Source of the DNA: a virus
DNA: 26,382 nt
Strand: one strand, 5' to 3'
Virus record (IMG/VR): IMGVR_UViG_3300005827_000060
Coordinates: 1 to 26,382 of that record
Part shown: positions 1 through 6,543 of the stretch, piece after piece
Layout: each line of letters starts with the position of its first letter
Position numbering within the stretch: position 1 is the stretch's first letter
The notes under the pieces: model-generated
What the model was told of the DNA's origin: nothing
The model's input: the letters and a program-made list of their open reading frames with translations, nothing else
Database searches by the model: none
Translations under genes and position numbers: made by a program

Positions 1-41
1 GGGGGACGGGGGCGGCGGGCATAGCGGTATGCCGCCGCCAT
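1..41 (-). CDS. Partial downstream tail gene or frameshift extension
   Basis: An open frame runs from an ATG at 41 off the left edge of the window. It overlaps the TGA stop of the preceding tail gene as TGATG. The same frame is entered by a -1 slip at the heptamer just upstream. It therefore has two readings: the second half of a frameshifted G/GT-type tail chaperone, or a separately started, translationally coupled gene. Only 13 codons, rich in Ala and Arg, are visible, so no product can be assigned. Confidence 0.4.
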   Translation of the reverse strand, partial: MAAAYRYARRPRP

Positions 42-373
42 CACCCGTTTGGGATGGATTGCTCCGCGTGAACAACCGCCATAACCTCACCCAGTAGCCA
101 GGTAACTAACTCCAGGCGCGCAGTGGCGGGCGTGGCCGGAAAATTATCCACCGTCACCACCTCGGGGAAATGCGCCAAACGCCACTCAGCCACCACTGCC
201 ACCAGCCCCGGCACCAACGCGCGGTGTTTGCGCGTGATGTTTTTTTGCTGGCTCATCTCGGCAATGGCGTCCTCCCACGCGCAATACTGGTCAAAGTTCA
301 AGTGCGCGGGCAGCAGCACATAGCCGCTAAAGTAGGTCGAAGGCGAGTCGCGGCGGAGCATGTCTGCGGTCAT
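41..373 (-). CDS. Putative tail assembly chaperone (gpG-like)
   Basis: This 110-residue protein starts at ATG 373, two bases after the tail tube gene stop. I recognise no firm family signature. Its position between the tail tube gene and the expected tape measure, its size, and a possible slippery heptamer at its 3' end match tail assembly chaperones of long-tailed phages. These coat the tape measure protein during tail assembly and are usually made as a short form and a frameshifted long form. The assignment rests on context. An unrelated small tail protein is the alternative. Confidence 0.5.
   Translation of the reverse strand: MTADMLRRDSPSTYFSGYVLLPAHLNFDQYCAWEDAIAEMSQQKNITRKHRALVPGLVAVVAEWRLAHFPEVVTVDNFPATPATARLELVTWLLGEVMAVVHAEQSIPNG
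47..53 (-). other. Candidate -1 ribosomal slippery heptamer
   Basis: On the minus strand the bases CCCAAAC sit four codons before the stop. They are in the phase required for -1 slippage (C CCA AAC, with zero-frame codons CCA and AAC). The -1 frame stays open to the window edge. Heptamers of X XXY YYZ form at this place are classical for tail chaperone pairs. No stimulatory structure can be judged because the sequence ends. Confidence 0.45.
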
Positions 374-374
374 A

Positions 375-1406
375 TTAGGGCAGGCTCGCGGCCTCAGTGA
401 CTACGATAAATTTGCCGTTGTCGGCGACGGTGGTGTTGTAGCGGCTGCGAAAATCCATCGTCACTACGTTGTTGCCGTTTTGGTGGCCCACCACGCTCGC
501 GGCCTTCCACTTCAGCGGCAAATCAACGATGAATTTCTTGGTGCTATACGCGGTGCCGGGGGTGGTCAACGCTGTGCCGCTAAATTCAACGCGGAGCTTT
601 TTTGCGGTTTGGGCGCGCCAGTCAGCCTTTGCGCCGCCGCTGCCGCTCACCGCTGCGTCATGTTCAAACGTCACTTTGCCAGTGATGAGGTGGTCAACAT
701 ACAGCCCGTAGCTGTAATACAAAAATCCATCCATCGTGAACTTGGGCAAGATTTTGAACTCAAACGTCATATCTATGCCCAGGATTTGGTTGGCCACCGG
801 CGTGGTGCCGTAGGCCGAGCCTACGGGGTCTAGGTAGAACTTGCCGAGGCTGACCAAAATATCCTCAAACGTGGTGGGGATGGTGGCCGCCGTAAACGCG
901 CCGATGCGCTGCACCTGCCGCCCCATAAACGTCATGCCGCGCCGGAGCGTTTGCCCAGCGACGCCGCTTAGGGTCAGCTTCGTACAGAGCGCGTATTCCA
1001 TGCGCTCCACCTCGAAGTCGTCACCGCCCTCAAACGTTCCGCTTTTGAGCGTGGGCTTGGCGGTGGTAGGCAATGGCGTGGTAAAAACCTTGCCGCTGCC
1101 CACACCGTCGGCGCTGCCGGTGTTGGGGCCACCCGCCGCCAGCATAAGCGGGTACTGGATGTCCTCAAAGGCCGCGGGCTGCGCCGCAACCTCTAGGCCG
1201 CCCATCAGCTTCACAACGGCGGTGCGGTCGGCCCCACCGCCGAACACGCCAATGTCCTCTAAAATTTCTTCTATCTCGCGTGCATCGAGCAACCGCGCGT
1301 TATCCAACCGCCAGCGTGTGGTGATCGTGGCGGGCGTGCCTGCGGGCGATTCTGGGCCGCCGAATTGCAGGCGGCTCAGGGCTTTAACACCGGCGCTTGT
1401 AGTCAT
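375..1406 (-). CDS. Major tail (tube) protein
   Basis: This 343-residue protein starts at ATG 1406. It is soluble, without signal or membrane segments, and rich in beta-prone stretches. A central section resembles tail tube proteins of siphophages: an acidic segment around residues 125-140 followed by long beta-rich stretches. It lies after the connector and tail terminator genes and before the chaperone-like gene, the standard place of the tube gene. It would polymerise around the tape measure to form the tail tube. The family call comes mostly from gene order, length and composition. Confidence 0.65.
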   Translation of the reverse strand: MTTSAGVKALSRLQFGGPESPAGTPATITTRWRLDNARLLDAREIEEILEDIGVFGGGADRTAVVKLMGGLEVAAQPAAFEDIQYPLMLAAGGPNTGSADGVGSGKVFTTPLPTTAKPTLKSGTFEGGDDFEVERMEYALCTKLTLSGVAGQTLRRGMTFMGRQVQRIGAFTAATIPTTFEDILVSLGKFYLDPVGSAYGTTPVANQILGIDMTFEFKILPKFTMDGFLYYSYGLYVDHLITGKVTFEHDAAVSGSGGAKADWRAQTAKKLRVEFSGTALTTPGTAYSTKKFIVDLPLKWKAASVVGHQNGNNVVTMDFRSRYNTTVADNGKFIVVTEAASLP

Positions 1407-1412
1407 AGATGG

Positions 1413-1595
1413 TTACTCCGTTTTAGCCACAGGCGCGTAAACGCCGATGGCCTGGGCTTGGGTCAGCAGCTCGGGGTTGAGTGTGGCCACATCTTCGGCG
1501 GTCAGGTCGCGGGCGGGCAGATCAGGGAGTGCGCCCCGCGCCGCATTCCAGATCAGCACAATGAGCGGCGGAGGCGGCGCGGCTTGCGATGTCAC
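1413..1595 (-). CDS. Small hypothetical tail-region protein
   Basis: A 60-residue frame is placed here from a GTG at 1595, two bases beyond the stop of the upstream gene. Upstream in-frame starts would overlap that gene deeply, so GTG is preferred. The protein has a Pro-rich start, a short hydrophobic patch and an acidic segment. I recognise no family. Its tight packing between the tail terminator candidate and the tail tube gene suggests a small morphogenesis role, but this is inference only. Confidence 0.5.
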   Translation of the reverse strand: MTSQAAPPPPLIVLIWNAARGALPDLPARDLTAEDVATLNPELLTQAQAIGVYAPVAKTE

Positions 1596-1597
1596 GC

Positions 1598-2068
1598 CTA
1601 TGCCCCCATCGCCACCGCTATTTTGTCCGTCACCGGTAGCCTGCCCACCAGCCCCCAATAGGCTCCGTCCGCCCACTGGGTCGTTTGTATGCGGTAAGTC
1701 CATAGCTGCTCTCCATCCACTCCAACAAATTGCGCCGCCCCGCCCAGCTTGAGCCGGGCCACTATCGCGGCGTTGATTAACTCTGGCCACTGAATCACCA
1801 GCGCGTGGCGTTCGTTCAGCGGCTTTTGCAGTGTGCTAACGCTTAGGTAAATGCCGATTACCGGCGTGTGCCTGACCACCCCCAATGCCTCCAACGCAAA
1901 AGCGTGGTCGGTCAGTGGCGCGAGTGCCAGATAAACACAAGGGAAATTTCCCCCGCTCACCGCCTCTTTGGGGTCGGCGTAAACGGTGAGCACGCTGCTG
2001 CCGCCAGGGGGCGGCGTGATGGTGTCTAGGCTCGTTTTTAGGGCCGCGAGAATGACGGGCAGGGTCAT
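1598..2068 (-). CDS. Putative tail terminator / tail completion protein
   Basis: This 156-residue protein starts at ATG 2068, three bases after the connector gene. It shows alternating hydrophobic beta segments and a basic-aromatic C-terminal part. Its size and its place between the head-tail connector and the tube protein match tail terminator or minor tail U-like proteins, which cap the tube and join it to the head. I see no diagnostic motif, so the role comes from synteny. A neck protein is the main alternative. Confidence 0.5.
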   Translation of the reverse strand: MTLPVILAALKTSLDTITPPPGGSSVLTVYADPKEAVSGGNFPCVYLALAPLTDHAFALEALGVVRHTPVIGIYLSVSTLQKPLNERHALVIQWPELINAAIVARLKLGGAAQFVGVDGEQLWTYRIQTTQWADGAYWGLVGRLPVTDKIAVAMGA

Positions 2069-2071
2069 GCG

Positions 2072-2656
2072 CTAAAACTTCCGGGTGTAGTAGTCGAGGC
2101 CGCGCCGAATGTCGGCGGGCCAGTCGGTGGGGGTAATCAAAATGCCCATGTCGGGCATGCCAATTTTCTCCACCGGCGCGTCCTTTTTTTTGTAGGCCCA
2201 CCACACCAGGCGGCGCACCAGCAGCTCAAAATCAGCGGGCACTGCTGCGAGGTTGGCCCAGCCGCCGGTGTAGGTCAACTGCGCCTGCACCCGCGCCGCT
2301 CGTAGGCCCGGTAAAAGCGGCGCGCGGAATAACACCCACGCGCCGTATATGCGATCTTCGGTATAGGCATCAGTCGTTTGCAGCGTGTTCCATGTCTCCA
2401 CACGTATATCCCGGTAAGCCGCCGCGCTGAGGGTCACGGTGGGCACCGGCAGCCACACATTAAGCAAGCCGTGCGCGTCCACTTTTGCCGGGTAAATTGC
2501 GTCGGTGTACGTGGTTTGGCTAAACACCTGGCGGCACACCTTATCCACCTCGCGCGAGTAAGCGGTGATGATGCTGGCCAACAGCGCATCATCGGCGGTG
2601 CCGGTAATTGGCCCCAGCGTTTTCACACTGGCGAGGGTGGTGTAGTCAAACGCCAT
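2072..2656 (-). CDS. Head-tail connector protein (gp6-like)
   Basis: This 194-residue protein starts at ATG 2656. The N-terminal half resembles phage gp6-like connectors: short helical segments where the protein counts dispersed residues (DDALLASIITAYSREVDK) and a following region with tyrosine-rich strands. Such proteins form a ring under the portal and guide DNA into the tail. The C-terminal part has a Trp-Trp pair near residue 150 and ends basic. Position directly after the capsid genes fits. Start and stop abut neighbours with 2-3 bp gaps, indicating one operon. Confidence 0.65.
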   Translation of the reverse strand: MAFDYTTLASVKTLGPITGTADDALLASIITAYSREVDKVCRQVFSQTTYTDAIYPAKVDAHGLLNVWLPVPTVTLSAAAYRDIRVETWNTLQTTDAYTEDRIYGAWVLFRAPLLPGLRAARVQAQLTYTGGWANLAAVPADFELLVRRLVWWAYKKKDAPVEKIGMPDMGILITPTDWPADIRRGLDYYTRKF

Positions 2657-2658
2657 AA

Positions 2659-2895
2659 CTATCCGGCTATTTCAGGCCAGTGCCAAGTGCCGGGGGCGTC
2701 ATCCCGGCGCACGTTCGCATTGAAAAACATCCCCGTGGGGTTTAGCACACACAGGCTCACTGCCTCGGCGCTCAATACTTCAGTCACAATCGCGGCCCGG
2801 CACACCCCAGCGGGAAACTCGCCGCCAGGGGTGCCGTAGGCCACATAATGCACAATCCGCCCAACACTGGGCGCGGGGGGCATGACTGCGGACAT
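2659..2895 (-). CDS. Small hypothetical head-region protein
   Basis: This 78-residue protein starts at ATG 2895, with the next upstream stop only two bases away. It has a Pro-rich start, two beta-prone segments and a Trp-containing C-terminus. I recognise no family. Small proteins between the capsid and connector genes of siphophages are often decoration or neck proteins, and that is the only hint available here. Confidence 0.5.
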   Translation of the reverse strand: MSAVMPPAPSVGRIVHYVAYGTPGGEFPAGVCRAAIVTEVLSAEAVSLCVLNPTGMFFNANVRRDDAPGTWHWPEIAG

Positions 2896-2897
2896 AG

Positions 2898-3101
2898 TTA
2901 TGCCCCCTCGGGCCGAAAGCCCGCTTGCTGGGCGGCGGCGGCGTGTTCCGGCAGGATAGCCACCACCCCGTCTTGTACAGCGTAGGTTTTGTCACCGACA
3001 GCCAGCGCCCCCGACCAGGCCTCCGGGTGATACAACACGATGGTGTCTGGCGGCGCGTCAGATTGTGGCGCGTCGCCAGACACAGGTTTCTTAGCGGCCA
3101 T
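2898..3101 (-). CDS. Small hypothetical protein after the capsid gene
   Basis: This 67-residue protein starts at ATG 3101, nine bases after the capsid gene stop. The first 20 residues are Lys, Pro and Asp rich and probably disordered. The rest is a compact beta-type segment ending in an Ala-rich helix (ILPEHAAAAQQAGFRP). I do not recognise it firmly. Location suggests a head decoration or head-completion protein. Confidence 0.5.
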   Translation of the reverse strand: MAAKKPVSGDAPQSDAPPDTIVLYHPEAWSGALAVGDKTYAVQDGVVAILPEHAAAAQQAGFRPEGA

Positions 3102-3110
3102 ACGTGCCTC

Positions 3111-4664
3111 CTAGCTGCTCGGGGCGATGTTGGCAATCACGCCCAGCGCAAACGTAGCGTAACATTTAAGCACCATTTCGGCATAAACGCCGGTTTCGCG
3201 CGCGCGTGTGATGATGGGCCACGGGATTTGATAGTAGTCCCGGCGGCATTGCACCTCCGCCGTTTGGGGCACGTTCGAGGACACATACTGCGCCGGTAAA
3301 TTCTCTGACCACGCCAACAGCGTGCCCGGCACCGCGTGCGGATGCACCTTGATCGGAATCACCGGCTGCCCAGTGCCAAACGGGTTGGGGTAAAGAATAC
3401 TCCCCACCCCGGCAATAATCTGCGGCGCTTCGCCATTGAGCTGGATGTTGTAGCGCAGCGTGCCGTTGGCCGTGCCGCCGAAAATTTTGGCAAGGATTGT
3501 CTGCATCTCCTGGGCATGAACGTAAATTTCTTCCGGCGACAAACGGTAGTTATCCCAAAAGCTGCGCAGCATGGTGTCAATCTCGGTGATTGACCCGCGC
3601 CCGCTAGCCGTCAACGTGGTGCCGGTGCCCGCCGTCCCAGTGGCCAGCGCCCGGTAATAGGCCAGCGATCCGCTTTTGAAGACGTGATACAGCAATCCGT
3701 CAAAGGCCGTCGCGTTTTTGGAATAATCCGAGCTCGGGCTGCTCACCGCGCTGTAAGCCTGGCCGGTGCCCGCCAGCGGCGCGGTGATGGCGTAGGAGTT
3801 GATAGTGGTGATTGCTTCCAGCTTCTCCGCCGCCGCTGTGCCCACATACCAGGCGTAGGCCACTGCGCCCTTGAGCGCCGTGACCGACATAAACAAAGTT
3901 TGCCCCAGCGTCACCGCCTGGGTCGCGTTGGCGCTCGTGATGCTGGAGCCACCGTTGAGCGTGTAGGTTTTGCCATCCATGCCGGTAATGGTCGCCTGCC
4001 GTTTAATGCCACCCGCCACCGTGGCCATCAGCCAGCCCTCGTAGGTGAGCGCGAACACATACACGCTATAGGTGGCGGTGGGCAACGTCGCCCCCGCGCC
4101 CGACGCGGATAGCACGGGCGTGGCAGGCGTGGCGAGGTCAACGCTCCCATTACCCCCGTATAGCGCATACTCCTCCAAAATCATGGTTTGCTGCAACAAG
4201 CGCGTGCCCGAGCTGGCCAACACATCCTCAAACCCGCTCCCCGCGCTCTCGGCCTCAAACGTCACATCCGCCTCCAGCCCAATCGTTTTATAGCTGGCAC
4301 TGCGGTCAGCAGTGGTGATGCTCATCCGCGCGCTGCGCTGGCCTTCTGGCACCCACGGCAGCGCCGGTAATTGGCTATTGCCCGCAATCGCGCTTACTTC
4401 CTTCCAGTTGGCCGCGGTGCCCGCGCCCGTGCTTTTCGTTTTGCGCGGGATGCGGTTGCGTATCGGCGTCAGCACCGGGTACAGATTTTTTGCCGGGGCT
4501 TCCAGGTCGTATGCCGTCAGCCCGCTCGCAATCGTCACCGTGCCGGTCGCCTTTTGCAAATCGTTCAGTGAGCCATTCTCGCCAACCTGCCCCACAATAC
4601 TCTTAACTGCACCAATCGTCTTTTCGGTCACGTCGGTGCCATCGGCGTTCAGTAAACGTGTCAT
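3111..4664 (-). CDS. Major capsid protein with inserted Ig-like domain
   Basis: This 517-residue protein starts at ATG 4664, behind a GGGAG ribosome site. Residues about 40-175 and 320-517 fit an HK97-type capsid protein, and gene order after the protease gene agrees. Residues about 178-318 are Thr/Ser/Ala-rich alternating strands that look like one or two Ig- or fibronectin-like modules inserted into the capsid fold, making the protein much longer than the usual 300-400 residues. Such insertions usually face outward and may bind surfaces. Capsid identity is inferred from context and overall pattern. Confidence 0.75.
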   Translation of the reverse strand: MTRLLNADGTDVTEKTIGAVKSIVGQVGENGSLNDLQKATGTVTIASGLTAYDLEAPAKNLYPVLTPIRNRIPRKTKSTGAGTAANWKEVSAIAGNSQLPALPWVPEGQRSARMSITTADRSASYKTIGLEADVTFEAESAGSGFEDVLASSGTRLLQQTMILEEYALYGGNGSVDLATPATPVLSASGAGATLPTATYSVYVFALTYEGWLMATVAGGIKRQATITGMDGKTYTLNGGSSITSANATQAVTLGQTLFMSVTALKGAVAYAWYVGTAAAEKLEAITTINSYAITAPLAGTGQAYSAVSSPSSDYSKNATAFDGLLYHVFKSGSLAYYRALATGTAGTGTTLTASGRGSITEIDTMLRSFWDNYRLSPEEIYVHAQEMQTILAKIFGGTANGTLRYNIQLNGEAPQIIAGVGSILYPNPFGTGQPVIPIKVHPHAVPGTLLAWSENLPAQYVSSNVPQTAEVQCRRDYYQIPWPIITRARETGVYAEMVLKCYATFALGVIANIAPSS

Positions 4665-4685
4665 CTTGTTGCTCTCCCAAAAAAA

Positions 4686-5981
4686 TTAGCCCAGCGCCGC
4701 TAATTCGCGCTCGGCGGTTTCCAGTTGTTTGCGATAGTTGTTGGCCACGGCCGGGTTTGGCTCAGTGGAAGATTTGCGCAGCAAGTCGCTCACCTTAGCT
4801 TGCGCAGCGGATCGCCGCTGCGCCAGGTCGCTCGCTCCCCCTGCGCCTTGCCCTGCGATGGTCTTATCTGTGCCGCGCAGATGCGGGCCACCTGGCGCAG
4901 GCTGGCGCTCGATGTTGGCCACGCGCGCGTCCAAACCCTTAAGTAGTGTTTCCAGCCCGCCGAGCTTGGGGTCAAGCGCCTTCACCAGGTCGGCTACGTG
5001 CGCGGCCTGGGCCACATCGCCGCCGCCATAAGCCGCCATGATTTTGGCCGCCACCTCATCTCCTGCCCCGGCCAACATGCCCGCGAGCGCCTTGATGACG
5101 TTGTGCATGGCCGCGCTGTTAGATAGGCTAAAGGTGCGCCCCGCCTTGTTCAGCGCGGCCCAGCCTTGGCCCTCGCCGAGATACTTAAACGCCTTGCCGC
5201 CGCGCTTGGCCAGGTTGCCGGGCTTGGCCGCCGCCGTCACCGCGTCGGCGATTTCCGGTGCTTCATCCGGTGCGTCCATCATTTCACTCGCGCCGGGTTT
5301 GTAGTTGGCCGCCTGCTGCACCAGGGTAATCGCCTGGGTGTACATCTCGGCCAACTCCATCTCCCCCGCCAGCTCCGCCGAATTGCGCAACTCTTGGAGG
5401 ATGACCACCGCCTTGCTGGGTTCGGCGGCCTTGCGAACAAAATCTAAAAACTGGGCTTCGTCTAACATAGACTCTCCCTTCCAAAATAAGAACCGCGCGT
5501 CGGGGTGGGCCGGGCGGTCAACTAGGGAAATTTCCGTCAGGCGCAGGGCTTTTATAACCCGCACCCATATACCGTTGATTTGCTCTACAACGGCCTTCAG
5601 CACCTTGCCGCCGAGACTAAAGCCCTGGTAGACCTTGGCCTTAACTTTGTCCCAGGCGTCGTCATCCTGCACAAACACTTTTAAATACAGGGCGTTGTGC
5701 AGGGGCTTGCCGTCGGCTCCGGTGACCTCGTCTACAACGCGCGCTTCGAGCGCCTTGCCCACCGCGCTGAGCTCGTGCATTTCGCGGATGTTGGCCCAGC
5801 GCATGTAATCCGCGAGCGCCGCGCGCAGCGCCCCCGGCTCGATAATGTCGGCCTCATACCGCTGGCCCTCCCATATCCCGCCCTGAGAATCCGGGGTAGG
5901 GGCCGAGCCAATACCCTCCACAATGCGCTGCTCGCTTTTCGCAAACGGAGAGAAGAAGGTAAGGGTGGGAGTGAATGTCAT
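4686..5981 (-). CDS. Prohead protease fused to scaffold-like region
   Basis: I place the start at ATG 5981 instead of a TTG two codons upstream. The 431-residue protein has an N-terminal S78/U35-type prohead protease of about 165 residues. A His in MHELSAVGKA and a Ser in GFSLGGKV stand at the expected catalytic places, followed by the conserved LTEISLVDRPAHPDA segment. The remaining 250 residues are helical, Ala-rich and charged, with a coiled-coil-like end, as in scaffolds. It would guide capsid assembly and then be cut during maturation. A terminator hairpin lies directly before the start. Confidence 0.75.
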   Translation of the reverse strand: MTFTPTLTFFSPFAKSEQRIVEGIGSAPTPDSQGGIWEGQRYEADIIEPGALRAALADYMRWANIREMHELSAVGKALEARVVDEVTGADGKPLHNALYLKVFVQDDDAWDKVKAKVYQGFSLGGKVLKAVVEQINGIWVRVIKALRLTEISLVDRPAHPDARFLFWKGESMLDEAQFLDFVRKAAEPSKAVVILQELRNSAELAGEMELAEMYTQAITLVQQAANYKPGASEMMDAPDEAPEIADAVTAAAKPGNLAKRGGKAFKYLGEGQGWAALNKAGRTFSLSNSAAMHNVIKALAGMLAGAGDEVAAKIMAAYGGGDVAQAAHVADLVKALDPKLGGLETLLKGLDARVANIERQPAPGGPHLRGTDKTIAGQGAGGASDLAQRRSAAQAKVSDLLRKSSTEPNPAVANNYRKQLETAERELAALG

Positions 5982-5984
5982 AAA

Positions 5985-6033
5985 CAAAAAAGACCGATGC
6001 CGCGCAAGCCCAAAGGCTTGCGCGGCATCGGTC
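5985..6033 (-). terminator. Terminator hairpin abutting the protease gene start (copy A)
   Basis: A perfect 19 bp stem (5992-6010 with 6015-6033) with a 4-base loop is followed on the minus strand by TTTTTTG. The protease ATG lies only about 10 bases after the stem, and no Shine-Dalgarno site is visible between them. It can end transcripts from the genes upstream, or act as a regulated attenuator for the protease operon. A second copy exists at 11421-11468. Confidence 0.75.
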
Positions 6034-6037
6034 GGAT

Positions 6038-6094
6038 GGTAGATGCCCTGCCCGACGGTTAGGCCGGGCGCGGTTTTCAGTTGCGCGTATTATA
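6038..6094 (-). promoter_or_regulatory. Conserved leader element and -10 box (copy A)
   Basis: A 35-base block (6038-6072) is identical to one at 11475-11509. On the minus strand it contains GCCCG-loop-CGGGC and then GGGCATC. GGCATC is complementary to GATGCC in the 5' arm of the terminator stem that follows, so it could form an anti-terminator. A TATAAT sequence at 6094-6089 would start the RNA just upstream, but no good -35 box is seen. This is the layout of a leader RNA control element. The ligand or protein that acts on it is unknown. Confidence 0.5.
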
Positions 6095-6105
6095 CGCCGT
6101 TTGCG

Positions 6106-6543
6106 CTAGCCCGCTTGGTTCACCCGCGTCTCGATAGCGGTGGCCACATTTTGCAGCGCCGTCTCAAAGTATTGCTCGGTCTGCGCTAAGTTGGCTTCCA
6201 TCACCTCGGCGTCGGTTTGCCAGCGCCCCCGGTGAACAGCCGCTTGCATCTCCGAGTCCTGTACGTATGGCCCGTAGGGCGTCGGGTTGGCCAAACTCGC
6301 CTCAAACCCCGATTCCGCCACTTGGTCAAACTCCGGCACGGCGGCGTGCCAGGCGCGGCCCAGCGTGAAGGTGCGCGTGTACTCACTTTCTGGCGGCTCG
6401 GCGGGATACAGAGATATAGGATCAACCATCGCCAACAGCGCCGCCTCTGCCGCCTTTTTCAACTCTGGCGCGGCAATTTCTGGAAACTCTTGCAGCGCCG
6501 CAACCAGCGCATTTAACCCGGAGACTTCGACACTGGCGCTCAT
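6106..6543 (-). CDS. HK97 gp10-like head-tail protein
   Basis: I choose ATG 6543, which overlaps the portal-gene stop as ATGA, over an upstream start that would run 54 bases into the portal gene. The 145-residue product begins with SVEVSGLNALVAALQEF, typical of the HK97 gp10-like family of neck or tail-completion proteins, followed by helical segments. Lying directly after the portal-MuF gene and before the protease is somewhat unusual for this family, which normally sits after the connector. A different morphogenesis role is possible. Confidence 0.6.
   Translation of the reverse strand: MSASVEVSGLNALVAALQEFPEIAAPELKKAAEAALLAMVDPISLYPAEPPESEYTRTFTLGRAWHAAVPEFDQVAESGFEASLANPTPYGPYVQDSEMQAAVHRGRWQTDAEVMEANLAQTEQYFETALQNVATAIETRVNQAG

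Noticed and set aside
360-833. Plus-strand frames opposite the late genes (for example 360-833, 841-1440, 6885-7589)
   Set aside because: They are mirror frames of well-supported minus-strand genes and have no ribosome sites or domain features.
6038-6094. Fluoride riboswitch (crcB)
   Set aside because: The CTACC end and AACC segment recall it, but the GATG pseudoknot parts are missing and no fluoride-related gene follows.
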